Source: VXYL01 sp965243095
GTDB lineage: Bacteria > Pseudomonadota > Gammaproteobacteria > Pseudomonadales > Azotimanducaceae
Direction: 5' to 3'
Assembly (NCBI GenBank): GCA_965243095.1
Contig: OZ251530.1
Span: 2,232,001 to 2,296,000 of the forward strand
DNA: 64,000 nucleotides
The notes beneath the pieces are model-generated. The model worked only from the letters and a program-made list of their open reading frames with translations. It searched no databases and was not told the DNA's origin. Both the position numbers and the translations under genes were made by a program. The stretch's first letter is position 1. Every line of letters begins with the position of its first letter. Of the stretch, positions 27,003-36,068 are shown piece after piece.

Positions 27003-28301
27003 GTGTACAGCGCTGGCGGCAACCCTGGGAGCGCAGGCGTCTCGCCTGCATGCGGGCGGAACGCCCGCGTTCCCGGCACCCGTCACCAAAAACCGGTCGT
27101 ACACCGGCGATGGAAGGGCCTGCTCTTGCTCAGCGCCGCCGCGATGCTCGGCACGAACGCCGCCGCAGCCGTTGATGCCGCCGCCGGCGTCACCGCGGAC
27201 CGCATCCTCTTCGGCCAATCCGCCGCCCTCACCGGCCCCGCCGAAGAGCTCGGCACCAACATGCGCCTCGGCATCCAAGCCGCGTTCCAAGAAGCCAACG
27301 CGCGCGGCGGCCTGTGCGGGCGAGAACTGGAACTGCGTTCGCGCGACGACCGCTACGAACCCGAACAAGCCATCGCCAATACCCGCGCCCTCATCGACGA
27401 GGAAGGCGTGTTCGCCTTGATCGGCGCCGTCGGCACCCCCACCTCCCGCGCCGCGGCACCCGTCGCGGCCACCGCCGGCGTGCCCTACATCGCCCCTTTC
27501 ACCGGCGCCGCCTTCCTACGCGAAGTGCCCGGCCAGGGCGATCACGTGGTCAACCTGCGCGCCTCCTACAACGACGAGACCGAGGCGATGGTGGCGCGGC
27601 TCATCGGCGACCTCGGCATCGAGCGCATCGCCGTGATGTACCAAGACGATTCGTTCGGCCGCGCCGGCCACGCCGGCGTGCTCGCCGCGCTCGGCAAACG
27701 CGGCATGACGCCGGTTTCCGTGGGCGTCTATCCGCGCAACACCACCGCGGTGAAAACCGGCTTGTTGGATGTGCGGGCCGGCAACCCGGGTGCCGTCATC
27801 CTTGTGGGCGCGTATCGCCCGGTGGCGGCTCTGATCTCCTGGGCGCGGCACATCGGCTTCAGGCCGGTGTTCATCAACATCTCCTTCGTGGGCAGCAACG
27901 CGCTGGCCAAAGAACTGGGCCCCGGCGGCGCCGGCGTTTTCGTCACGCAAGTGGTGCCCTTCCCAGACCCCGCCCAAGGCGGCGGCGAAAGCCCGCCGGT
28001 GGTGGGCGCGTACGCCAAAGCGCTGGCCGCATCCGCGCCGGACGCCACGCCGGGGTTCGTGTCGCTGGAAGGCTATTTGGCCGGAAGACTGGTGATCAAA
28101 GCCCTAGAGAACTGCGACGAACCCCCGGAGCGCACCCGCTTCCTGCAAGTGGTGCGCGAACTTCGGCAAATCGATCTGGACGGATTCGCCCTGAGCTACG
28201 GCCCGGAAGACAACCAAGGTTCCGACCGCGTCTTCCTAACCGTCATCGACGAGCGCGGCCGCTACCGCCCCATCGCCACCCTGCGGGACGCCGCGCCGTG
28301 A
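27003..28301 (+). CDS. Periplasmic substrate-binding protein of the branched-chain amino acid type
   Basis: This type I periplasmic binding protein (Peripla_BP_6/LivJ-like) has the domain opening ILFGQSAALTGPAEELGTNM and the later segments FGRAGHAGVLAAL and FVSLEGYLAGRLVIKAL. A hydrophobic export segment (GLLLLSAAAMLGTNAAAA) precedes it. The start is uncertain: the GTG at 27003, just after the previous stop, gives a long n-region containing the palindromic element. A TTG at 27126 or ATG at 27144 would give a shorter or missing signal peptide. Its stop overlaps the start of the histidine kinase (GTGA) and no ABC permease is nearby, so it is probably the ligand-sensing partner of that kinase rather than a transporter component. 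Confidence 0.85.
   Translation: MYSAGGNPGSAGVSPACGRNARVPGTRHQKPVVHRRWKGLLLLSAAAMLGTNAAAAVDAAAGVTADRILFGQSAALTGPAEELGTNMRLGIQAAFQEANARGGLCGRELELRSRDDRYEPEQAIANTRALIDEEGVFALIGAVGTPTSRAAAPVAATAGVPYIAPFTGAAFLREVPGQGDHVVNLRASYNDETEAMVARLIGDLGIERIAVMYQDDSFGRAGHAGVLAALGKRGMTPVSVGVYPRNTTAVKTGLLDVRAGNPGAVILVGAYRPVAALISWARHIGFRPVFINISFVGSNALAKELGPGGAGVFVTQVVPFPDPAQGGGESPPVVGAYAKALAASAPDATPGFVSLEGYLAGRLVIKALENCDEPPERTRFLQVVRELRQIDLDGFALSYGPEDNQGSDRVFLTVIDERGRYRPIATLRDAAP
27026..27076. repeat. Two-hairpin palindromic element between the kinase and binding-protein genes
   Basis: Two adjacent perfect hairpins, GCAGGCG-tct-CGCCTGC (27033-27049) and GCGGGCG-gaa-CGCCCGC (27052-27068), are bracketed by GGGA and TCCC. 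This REP-like form, with GCGGGCG arms, is a type often scattered between genes in GC-rich bacteria. It lies inside the longest reading frame of the next gene and would add residues such as AGVSPACGRNARVPG to its leader. Confidence 0.65.
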
Positions 28302-30526
28302 CCACGCTGCGCGAACGCTTGCGCGGCATCGCCAACACGCGGTTCCGCATCTCCACGCAGTTGTACGCCGGCCTGGGCGCGGCGGTGGCCATCACGTTGT
28401 TCGCCAGCTTGGTGGCGTGGTTCTCCTTCAACCGCGTGGGCGAGGCGCAAAGCCGCGTGAACGAAGGCAGCGTGCCGCAGATGTCGGCGGCGTTCCGCAT
28501 CGCCCAAAGCGCCGGGGATTTGGTGAACGCCGCACCCCGCTTGGTGGCCGCCGCCACGCCCGAAGCCCTCGCCGAGATCAAGACGAACATCGACCAGCGC
28601 CGCGCCGCCTTCGAGCAGGAACTCGGCGAATTGCGCGGCGAAGACCCGCGCCACGACCTCATCCGCAACCGCGGCGAAGCGCTCACCGCGAACATCAACG
28701 CCATCGAGGCATCCGTGGCGCAAAGCCTGGAACTGGCGGCGCGGCGGCAGCGCATGGCGGACGAGGTGGGGCTGCTGCAAGCGCAACTCTCCCGCGACAT
28801 CCTGCTGCCCGCCATCGACGACCAGTTCTTCTACACCATCACCGGCTACCGCACGCTGGACGCCGGCGCCGACGCCCGCGCCAAGCACCTTTCCGTGCCG
28901 GAGGTGGCCTACTACCGCAGCTTGGCGGATTTGCACAACGACGCCACGCAAGGCGCCCAGCTGCTGCTCAACGCCTTCAGCCTGGCCGACGCGCCGCTCC
29001 TGGAACCCCTGCGCGACCGCTTCAACGCCACGGTGGGCAGCATCGAACGCCACCTCGCCTCCCTGCCCGAACTGGAAATGCGCGCGGTGGTGGCGGCGCC
29101 GTTCGCCCGCTTGCGCGACTTGGGCCTGGGCGACCAAGGCGGCTTCGCGGTGCGCAGCGGGGAATTGGCACTGGTGCGCGACCAGCAAGCGCTGCTGGCC
29201 GCCAACGGCGAACTCATCCAGAGCTTGGTGGACGAAGTGGAGGGACTGGTGGCCGGCGCCCGCACCAGCGCCACCAGCGCCACCGAAGCCGCCGCGCAAA
29301 CCATCGGCACCGGCCGCGCCCTGCTGCTGGCGCTGAACATCGTCAGCGTGGTGGGCGCCGCGCTGATCGCCTGGCTGTTCGTGGGCCGCGTACTGCTACG
29401 CCGCATCGGCCGCCTCTCGGATCGCATGCGCGCCATGGCCGATGGCGATTTGGAAGCCGAAGTGGACATCGGCGGCCGCGACGAAGTGGCGGACATGGCC
29501 GCCGCCTTGGAAGTGTTCCGCCGCCACGCCTTGGAAGTGCAGCGTCTCAATCTGGTGGAGAAACTGGCCGAGGAACTGCGCGGCAAGAACGACCAGTTGG
29601 AAACCGCTCTTTCCGATTTGGAACAAGCGCAGGATCAAATCGTGGCGCGGGAGAAACTCGCGGCGCTGGGCGAACTGACCGCCGGCGTTGCCCACGAAAT
29701 CAAGAACCCGCTCAACTTCGTGAAGAACTTCTCCGAAGCCTCCGCCGAACTGGTGGACGAGCTGAAGGAAGTCCTGGAGGAACTGCCCGCGCCCGAAGCC
29801 GACGACAAGGCCGGCGAAGGCGACGAGGCCGCAGATAATCCCCGCGAGATGATCGAAGAGATCTGCCAAGACCTAGTGGAGAACCTAACCCGCATCCGCA
29901 GCCACGGCGACCGCGCCGACCGCATCGTGCGCGACATGCTCGCCATGGGCCGCGGCAGCGGCCGCCGCCAACCAACCGACATCAACACCCTGGTGGACGA
30001 GCACACCCGCCTGGCCTTCCACGCCGTGCGCGCCCAAGACCCGGATTTCCAACTCGACATCCAAAAGGATTTCGACGCCAACGTGGGCGAACTGGACGTG
30101 GTGCCCCAGGATCTCGGCCGCGTCTTCCTGAACATCGTCACCAACGCCTGCTACGCCGTGGACGAACGCCGCCGCACCGGCGGCGACGCCGACTTCTGGC
30201 CAACCCTGAAAATCACCAGCCGCCGCTTGGAAGACACCGTGGAAGTGGCCATCCGCGACAACGGCACCGGCATGCCCAAAGAAGTGGTGGACAAGATCTT
30301 CAACCCCTTCTTCACCACCAAACCCACCGACCAAGGCACCGGCCTAGGCCTCTCCCTCTCCGCCGACATAGCCCGCCAACACGGCGGCGAAATCCGCGTG
30401 CAATCGGAACCGGGCGAATTCACGGAGATGACGGTGAGTGTTCCGCTGAAGGCGCCGGAGGGAGGGGCGGACGAGGCCGTAGACGCTGCAGAAACCGACG
30501 ACGACCCGTCGGAAACGGCCGAGTAG
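28298..30526 (+). CDS. Membrane histidine kinase with large periplasmic sensor
   Basis: This 742-residue sensor kinase has a membrane helix near residues 24-46, a long helical periplasmic domain (about 47-340), a second membrane helix (about 342-365) and a HAMP domain (RMRAMADGDLEAEVDIGGRDE). The dimerisation/phosphoacceptor domain has His466 in ELTAGVAHEIKNPLNFVKNF, with a longer than usual acidic loop (DDKAGEGDEAADNP) before the second helix. The ATPase domain has an N box (FLNIVTNACYAVDE), DNGTGMP and GTGLGLSLS. The GTG start overlaps the stop of the binding protein. Together with the response regulator/phosphatase and the RsbW-like kinase it forms one signalling operon. Confidence 0.92.
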   Translation: MTTLRERLRGIANTRFRISTQLYAGLGAAVAITLFASLVAWFSFNRVGEAQSRVNEGSVPQMSAAFRIAQSAGDLVNAAPRLVAAATPEALAEIKTNIDQRRAAFEQELGELRGEDPRHDLIRNRGEALTANINAIEASVAQSLELAARRQRMADEVGLLQAQLSRDILLPAIDDQFFYTITGYRTLDAGADARAKHLSVPEVAYYRSLADLHNDATQGAQLLLNAFSLADAPLLEPLRDRFNATVGSIERHLASLPELEMRAVVAAPFARLRDLGLGDQGGFAVRSGELALVRDQQALLAANGELIQSLVDEVEGLVAGARTSATSATEAAAQTIGTGRALLLALNIVSVVGAALIAWLFVGRVLLRRIGRLSDRMRAMADGDLEAEVDIGGRDEVADMAAALEVFRRHALEVQRLNLVEKLAEELRGKNDQLETALSDLEQAQDQIVAREKLAALGELTAGVAHEIKNPLNFVKNFSEASAELVDELKEVLEELPAPEADDKAGEGDEAADNPREMIEEICQDLVENLTRIRSHGDRADRIVRDMLAMGRGSGRRQPTDINTLVDEHTRLAFHAVRAQDPDFQLDIQKDFDANVGELDVVPQDLGRVFLNIVTNACYAVDERRRTGGDADFWPTLKITSRRLEDTVEVAIRDNGTGMPKEVVDKIFNPFFTTKPTDQGTGLGLSLSADIARQHGGEIRVQSEPGEFTEMTVSVPLKAPEGGADEAVDAAETDDDPSETAE

Positions 30527-30676
30527 CGGAATGTTCAACGATGGCAACAGCAACGGCAGCACGAAGAAACCGAGGCGTTGTTCGCCTACGGCGCGAAGCG
30601 GGAAGCCGCTAGGCGGGTTTTCTTTTGTCCGCGCGTCGTAGTAGGCGCGGAAACGAGGGAAACCTAGGGGGGAACC
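30527..30676 (+). terminator. Intergenic region after the kinase gene with weak hairpins
   Basis: The 150 bp hold no gene. AGGCG-ttgtt-CGCCT (30573-30587) and a short CCGC-tag-GCGG hairpin followed by a T-rich tract (about 30606-30625) could end the signalling operon, but the second stem is only four pairs. An AGGGGGG ribosome-binding site precedes the next ATG. Confidence 0.3.
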
Positions 30677-33600
30677 ATGAGATTGCTGCTAGCCATTTTG
30701 CTGGCCGTCGCCATGCTGCCGGCGCAAGCGGAAACCGTCAACTTTTGCGAACGGACGGAGAATGTGAGATTTGCCATTAAGTCCGCATTAGGATGCGTCG
30801 AAAGCGTAACCACCTCTTGTCCTTGCACTGCGGAAGCCGAAGAACTGGCAAGTCTTGAAAGGCTAAGTGTTCCCTCCGCCCACCCGTTGGCTTACCCGGG
30901 TGGGGGTCTTACTGAATCCCTGCGAGCGGGAGACTTCGACGGCTTGACGGGACTGCAAGAACTGACCGTGGACGCACGGCATTTGACGACCTTGCCGGCC
31001 GCCGCGTTCGACGGCGCGACCAGCCTAGAACGGCTGACGCTTAGTTGTCCAAGGGAGTTGCCGGCCGGCGCGTCCGACGTCTTGACCAACCTGCAAGAAC
31101 TAGATTTAGGGTGGAACTTGGTACGGGAAGTCTACGGGTTCGGCCCATGCTACGTCGGAGGTTTGACGACCTTGCCGGCGGACGCGTTCGACAACATGCC
31201 CAGACTGCGAGTGCTGACGTTGACAGGCAACCCGCTTACCTTGCCGGCGGAGGCGTTCGACAACATGACCAGACTGCAAGAACTGCGGTTGGCTCACATG
31301 GGGTTGACCACCTTGCCGGCCGGCGTGTTCGACAGCCTGAGCGGACTGCAAGAACTGTGGTTGAATAACAACCGGTTTTCGACGACGGAAACCTTGGAAG
31401 ACGACCGTTGCGCCAGCGTCTACAATTGCAGGACGACCTTGCCGGCCGGCGTGTTCGACGGCCTAACCAGTCTGCAAGAACTGGACTTGACCTACAACCG
31501 CCTTTGGGGATTGCGGCGGTATGACGTTCTCTTTGACGAATTGCCATCAGGGGTTAGCATATCGTTGGAACCCCAAGGCGATGAGGATGGCGGCTCGGAT
31601 GAGGAGGATGGCGGCACGGTTGACATTTGTCACCGGACGACGGAAGTGCAGGATGCCATCGAGGAGGCGCTTCAACTCGACGCGTTGTACGACTGCTCCG
31701 CCGTGGACGTGACGACCCTTGAGACCCTAGATCTTCAAGGGAAGGAGTTGACATCGTTGTTACCGGGAGACTTCGACGGCCTGACCAGCCTGCGGGTACT
31801 GCGGTTGAATGACAACGAGTTGTGGGCGTTGCCGGGCGACCTGTTCGACGACCTGACCAACCTGCGGGAACTGTGGTTGAATGACAACCGGTTGGGCTTG
31901 GTGCCGCATGATCTGTTCTACGGTCTGACCAATCTGCGAGTGCTGCGCTTGGAACGTAACGAGTTGACAAACTTGGGCTTCGACCCGTTCGACGGCCTGA
32001 CCAGCCTACAAGAACTGTGGTTGGCCAATAACGAATTGACCTCGTTGGCTTCCGACGAGTTCGACGGCTTGACCGGCTTGCGGGTGTTGCGTTTGGAAGG
32101 CAACGAGATATGGGGCCTTTGGTCTTCACAGTTCGACGGCCTGACCAATCTGCAAGAACTGTGGTTGAGTGACAACAATATAGGAACCATGTCGCCAGAC
32201 CAGTTTAACGGCCTGACCAACCTGCGAGTGTTGCGCTTGGAAGGGAACCGGATGAAGTTACTACAATTAACAAGCGGAGGCCACACCCTGACCAACTTGC
32301 AAGAACTGTGGTTGTCCAACAACAGGTTGTTGGACGACGGAATCGGAAGGCGTCTCGACGGCCTGACCAGTCTGCGGGTGTTGCGCGTGGATGGCAACCA
32401 GTTCACAGCATTGCCGCAGCATTGGTTCTGGGGCCTGACCAGTCTGCAAGAACTGTGGTTGTCCGACGGCAGGTTGCGGAGCTTGCATCATGCAGCGTTC
32501 GACGACCTGACCAGCCTGCGGGTGTTGCACTTGGAACACAACGAGTTGACCACGTTGCCGCAGGGCGTGTTCGACGGGCTGACCAGCCTGCAGGAGCTGT
32601 ACTTGCACGGCAACCGGTTGGAGAAAATGCCGGGCGCGCTCGGCGGCCTGACCAGACCCAACCGGTTGGGCGAATTGCCAGCGGGCGTGTTCGACGATCT
32701 GACCAGCCTGCGGGTGTTGCGCTTGGACGGCAACGAGTTGACGACATTGCCGGCGGGGTTGTTCGACGAGCTGGCCAGCCTGCAGGAGTTGGACTTGCGC
32801 GGCAATCACTTGGTCGGACTGACCCGCGACGACCCTTTGTTTGCCAGACTGTCCAGCGTGGTTGACATTCTGGTGGCCAGTCAAACCGAGCCGGTGCCGC
32901 TGTCGCCGGTGCGTCTTGCCGCCGCGGCGCCTTTGATGCTGTCCGCCGCGGACTCGACGCGGCAGGGCTTCGTCCGCATCGTCAACGAGTCCGAGGACTT
33001 CGGCGGCGTTCGCGTGTTCGCGTTCGACGACGGCGGCCACGCGCCCGATCCGATTGAGCTTCGGTTGAGCACGGGGCAGGTCGTTCATTTCAATTCCAAC
33101 GACCTCGAGGACGGGAACGCGCGAAAGGGCATCGAAGGAGGCTTGGGGGGCCCGGTTCAGGGCGATTGGCGATTGGACGTCGAGTCCACCTTGCAGGTGC
33201 GGGGGCTGGCGTTCGTCCGCACCACGGACGGCTTCCTTACGGCCATGCACGACGTGCTGCCGAGAGACGACGAAGGGCGGCTTGCGGCGCAGACCTTCAA
33301 CCCGGGCAGCAACATGAACCAAGCGAGCAAGCTCCGCCTTGTGAACGCCGGGGCGGACGATGAGAGCGTGAGCATCGTCGGCGTTGACGACGAAGGCAAC
33401 GACGGCGGGCCAGTGACGTTGACGCTGCCCGCCGGGGAGTCCCGCACGCTGTCCGCGTTTGACCTCGAGAACGGAGCGCAGGGGTTGGACGGGTCGCTTG
33501 GCGACGGCGCGGGCAAGTGGCGCTTGTTCGTGGACGCCGGAGAGTCCGTTGTCGGCATGAGCTTGCTTGAAGCCGTCAGCGGACACTTGACCAACCTGTC

Positions 33601-34351
33601 CACAATGGGCGTTGCGACCGGCGGCGGCACTCAAGAGCGCCTTGCCGCCGCAGTGCCTTTGATGCTGTCCACCGCGGATTCAACGCGACAGGGTTTCGTC
33701 CGCATCGTCAACGAATCCGAGGAATCCGGCAGCGTTCGCGTTCTCGCGTTCGACGACGGCGGCCACGCGCCCGATCCGATTGAGATTCCGTTGGGCGCGG
33801 GGCAGGTCGTTCACTTCAACTCGAACGACCTCGAGGACGGGAACGAGAAAAAGGGCATTGAGGAAGGTGTGGGCGGCCCGGTGCAAGGCGACTGGCGATT
33901 GGACGTCGAAACCGCCTTGCCGGTGCGGGTGCTGGCGTTCGTCCGCACAACCCACGGGTTCCTCACGGCCATGCACGACGTGTTGCCGAGAAACGGCGAA
34001 GGACGGCTTGCGGCGCACACCTTCAACCCGGGCAGCAACGCGAACCAAGCGAGCAAGCTCCGCCTTGTGAACGCCGGGGCGGACGAGGAGAGCGTGAGCA
34101 TCGAAGGCGTTGACGACCAAGGCTACGCCGCCGGGCCGGTGACCTTGACGCTGCCGGCCGGCGAGTCCCGCACCCTGTCCGCGTTTGACCTTGAGAACGG
34201 AGCGGACGGGTTGACCGGAACGCTTGGCGACGGCGCGGGCAAGTGGCGCTTGTTCGTGGACGCCGGAGAATCCGTTGTCGGCATGAGCTTGCTTGAAGCC
34301 GTCAGCGGACACTTGACCAACATATCGACGGCCGGCGTAGCCGACGAGTAG
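30677..34351 (+). CDS. Secreted leucine-rich-repeat protein with duplicated C-terminal module
   Basis: This 1224-residue protein begins with a clear signal peptide (cleavage after AQA, about residue 19). A cysteine-bearing cap (CERTENVRFAIKSAL) leads into LRRs of the FDGLTSLQEL-x-L...LPAGVFD type. After an acidic linker (about residues 300-313) a second cap (CHRTTEVQDAIEEAL) opens a longer LRR block in which repeats alternate strictly between RVLRL and QELWL. From about residue 747 two tandem modules of about 230 residues follow; each has RQGFVRIVNESE, VVHFNSNDLEDGN, FNPGSNxNQASKLRLVNAGAD and GAGKWRLFVDAGESVVGMSLLEAVSGHLTN. I know no named family for the module. The gene looks less GC-rich than its neighbours. 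Adhesion or host interaction is plausible but inferred. Confidence 0.88.
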   Translation: MRLLLAILLAVAMLPAQAETVNFCERTENVRFAIKSALGCVESVTTSCPCTAEAEELASLERLSVPSAHPLAYPGGGLTESLRAGDFDGLTGLQELTVDARHLTTLPAAAFDGATSLERLTLSCPRELPAGASDVLTNLQELDLGWNLVREVYGFGPCYVGGLTTLPADAFDNMPRLRVLTLTGNPLTLPAEAFDNMTRLQELRLAHMGLTTLPAGVFDSLSGLQELWLNNNRFSTTETLEDDRCASVYNCRTTLPAGVFDGLTSLQELDLTYNRLWGLRRYDVLFDELPSGVSISLEPQGDEDGGSDEEDGGTVDICHRTTEVQDAIEEALQLDALYDCSAVDVTTLETLDLQGKELTSLLPGDFDGLTSLRVLRLNDNELWALPGDLFDDLTNLRELWLNDNRLGLVPHDLFYGLTNLRVLRLERNELTNLGFDPFDGLTSLQELWLANNELTSLASDEFDGLTGLRVLRLEGNEIWGLWSSQFDGLTNLQELWLSDNNIGTMSPDQFNGLTNLRVLRLEGNRMKLLQLTSGGHTLTNLQELWLSNNRLLDDGIGRRLDGLTSLRVLRVDGNQFTALPQHWFWGLTSLQELWLSDGRLRSLHHAAFDDLTSLRVLHLEHNELTTLPQGVFDGLTSLQELYLHGNRLEKMPGALGGLTRPNRLGELPAGVFDDLTSLRVLRLDGNELTTLPAGLFDELASLQELDLRGNHLVGLTRDDPLFARLSSVVDILVASQTEPVPLSPVRLAAAAPLMLSAADSTRQGFVRIVNESEDFGGVRVFAFDDGGHAPDPIELRLSTGQVVHFNSNDLEDGNARKGIEGGLGGPVQGDWRLDVESTLQVRGLAFVRTTDGFLTAMHDVLPRDDEGRLAAQTFNPGSNMNQASKLRLVNAGADDESVSIVGVDDEGNDGGPVTLTLPAGESRTLSAFDLENGAQGLDGSLGDGAGKWRLFVDAGESVVGMSLLEAVSGHLTNLSTMGVATGGGTQERLAAAVPLMLSTADSTRQGFVRIVNESEESGSVRVLAFDDGGHAPDPIEIPLGAGQVVHFNSNDLEDGNEKKGIEEGVGGPVQGDWRLDVETALPVRVLAFVRTTHGFLTAMHDVLPRNGEGRLAAHTFNPGSNANQASKLRLVNAGADEESVSIEGVDDQGYAAGPVTLTLPAGESRTLSAFDLENGADGLTGTLGDGAGKWRLFVDAGESVVGMSLLEAVSGHLTNISTAGVADE

Positions 34352-34606
34352 GCGTTGCGTGGAAGCCCTACGGAAGCCGACGTGGGGCGATGCGCCAGAG
34401 ACTCTTTGGCGACGAACGCGGCCCACACGCGTCCATCAAATCGCCGACCGTGCGTAGGCGCTTCCGCCTTGTCCTTTGATGCCGTGGGCAAAGGCGGCTT
34501 CCAAGACCTCGCGGGGCGCTCCGCGCCCCAACCCCGGAACATAGAATTGCAAGAAAGGACGATGACCAAGTTTGGTCGCTACCACCGAATCGTGCTTGCA
34601 GAGGCC

Positions 34607-34702
34607 GTGTGCGATTTTTCCTACACGGTGTAGGCGAAAACTCACTTAAATCCGAGAGAAAACCAGCATACATGGGCGTTGCGGATGGCTACCGTGGCGC
34701 GC
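34607..34702 (+). repeat. Conserved leader of rpn copy 1
   Basis: This block of about 95 bp begins GTGTGCGATTTTTCCTAC and contains TCCGAGAGAAAACCAGCATA just before the gene. It recurs at 37549-37646 and 39775-39873 and, more diverged, at 42501-42600, always ending at the ATG of an rpn copy. It is probably the native promoter and 5' region carried along with each duplication. The preceding 34352-34606 holds no gene that I can support. Confidence 0.75.
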
Positions 34703-35779
34703 ATGGACAACGACGGCATCCACAAGTTCGCCCACGGGCACCGCGAGGTGTTCGTCGACATGCTGCGCCTGGTCGCCCCGGCGCTGGAGGCGGAGTTCGA
34801 CTTCGACCGGGCGGAGCCGCTGCCGGCGGCCTACGTCCGGCCCGCCCGCGGCCGCCACAAGCAGCGCTTCGGCGACATCGTGTGGCGCGTGCCGGCGCGG
34901 CGCGGGGGCGCGGACCTGGTGGTCGTGGTGGAGTTCCAGAGCACGGTGAAGCGGGACATGGCGCGGCGCATGCGCGAATACGGACGCATGGCGCGCGAGC
35001 GCCCGAGCGAACGCAGCGGGCCGCCGGCGCTGCTGCCCGTCGTCCTCTACAACGGGAGCCGGCGCTGGACCGCGCCCGGTGCGTTCGCATTGCCGGAGTC
35101 GTGGTCGGTGTCGACGCAGTTGGTTCTTGCGCCGTTCCAAGGATGGGACTATGTTTTGCAGTCGTTGGAGCAACTGCGGTCGAGCGGTGATTTGGCGCGC
35201 CTGCCTATGGACAACCGTGCGGCGGCGACGCTGCGGCTGCAGGCGGAGCGGACGCCGGCGGAGCTGCTGGCGCGGTTTCGGCGGGAGTGGGCGCACTTCG
35301 CGGGCGAGGCGAACGCGGCCACGCGGCGCGTGCTGCACACTTGGACCGGCGCGTTGCTGACGCACTTGGGCGGCGCCGAGTCCGCGCTGCCGGCGTTGGC
35401 GGAGTTGGAAGGGCTGAAAGGAGGAACGGACATGGCAACGGTATCGGAGGCGCTGTTCGACGAGTGGTTTTCGGACGTTCGCGCCCAGCATGTGGCCGAG
35501 GGCATCGAACGAGGCGTCGCACGAGGCATCAAGCAGGGCGTCGAACGGGGCATCGAGCAGGAGCGCGCCCGCGGCTTGGCGCGGCTGCGGCGGCAGGCCG
35601 CGATCAAGTTCGGCGCGGGGACGGCCGAGCGGCTGTCGGCCGTGCTCGCCGCGGCCGGGCCCCGGGCGATGGAGCGCGTGGGCGACCGGGTGAGCGACTG
35701 GATAGTGGAGTGCGAGCGCGGCGAGGATCTGGTCTCGCGGGTGTCCGCGCTGGTGGGGAACGGCGGCGCCGAGGATTGA
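34703..35779 (+). CDS. Rpn/YhgA-like PD-(D/E)XK nuclease, copy 1 (intact)
   Basis: This 358-residue protein belongs to the Rpn family (recombination-promoting nuclease, formerly transposase_31/YhgA). The opening HKFAHGHREVFVDMLRLVAP is the family N-terminus. The nuclease core has Asp58 (FGDIVWRVP), then Glu77 and Gln79 in VVVEFQSTV, matching the D...ExQ catalytic set. PVVLYNGSRRWT, APFQGWDYVL and a Glu/Arg-rich repeat (GIERGVARGIKQGVERGIEQ) follow, ending in a conserved C-terminal domain. I start at MDNDGIHKF because that is where all copies align. An internal AGGAGG plus ATG lies at 35419-35434. Known Rpn proteins are toxic DNases restrained by a short C-terminal version. Confidence 0.88.
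   Translation: MDNDGIHKFAHGHREVFVDMLRLVAPALEAEFDFDRAEPLPAAYVRPARGRHKQRFGDIVWRVPARRGGADLVVVVEFQSTVKRDMARRMREYGRMARERPSERSGPPALLPVVLYNGSRRWTAPGAFALPESWSVSTQLVLAPFQGWDYVLQSLEQLRSSGDLARLPMDNRAAATLRLQAERTPAELLARFRREWAHFAGEANAATRRVLHTWTGALLTHLGGAESALPALAELEGLKGGTDMATVSEALFDEWFSDVRAQHVAEGIERGVARGIKQGVERGIEQERARGLARLRRQAAIKFGAGTAERLSAVLAAAGPRAMERVGDRVSDWIVECERGEDLVSRVSALVGNGGAED
35419..35424 (+). promoter_or_regulatory. Internal Shine-Dalgarno AGGAGG inside rpn copy 1
   Basis: A perfect AGGAGG lies seven bases before the in-frame ATG at 35432. The same site is kept in copies 2, 4 and 5 (at 38369, 41462 and 44742) and lost in copy 3. The main genes have no such strong site before their own ATG. Confidence 0.75.
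35432..35779 (+). CDS. Predicted short C-terminal product (RpnS-like) of rpn copy 1
   Basis: Initiation at the internal ATG gives 115 residues (MATVSEALFDEW...): the basic/acidic GIExG repeat region and the C-terminal helical domain without the nuclease core. In enterobacterial rpn genes, short products made from an internal start act as antitoxins against the full-length nuclease. The strong ribosome-binding site and its conservation across copies suggest the same here. The function is inferred. Confidence 0.65.
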   Translation: MATVSEALFDEWFSDVRAQHVAEGIERGVARGIKQGVERGIEQERARGLARLRRQAAIKFGAGTAERLSAVLAAAGPRAMERVGDRVSDWIVECERGEDLVSRVSALVGNGGAED

Positions 35780-36068
35780 ATCGGTGCCTCGCGTAGGTCG
35801 CACACCAACACGGCGCGAACGCAGGTGGTTCCGAGGCCATTTCTGGTTTGCGTTGACAGGTGAACCGGCCAGCCTTGTCAACGCCTCAACGGACCAGCGC
35901 AGTCGCTGTGATCGGTGGATTCGACATCACGACGCCTTCGAACTGTCTCACGAAAACAGGACCACCTCACGCCTGGCCATACAATGGTGCCGTGAGGGGT
36001 TGCCAGACGAGAAACCGCTTGGCTGGAGCCACTGTCTGAGCCAGCGGCACTTGAAGAAGGGGCGCTAC

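Noticed and set aside
30606..30625. Strong intrinsic terminator
   Set aside because: The stem is only four pairs; kept as a low-confidence feature.
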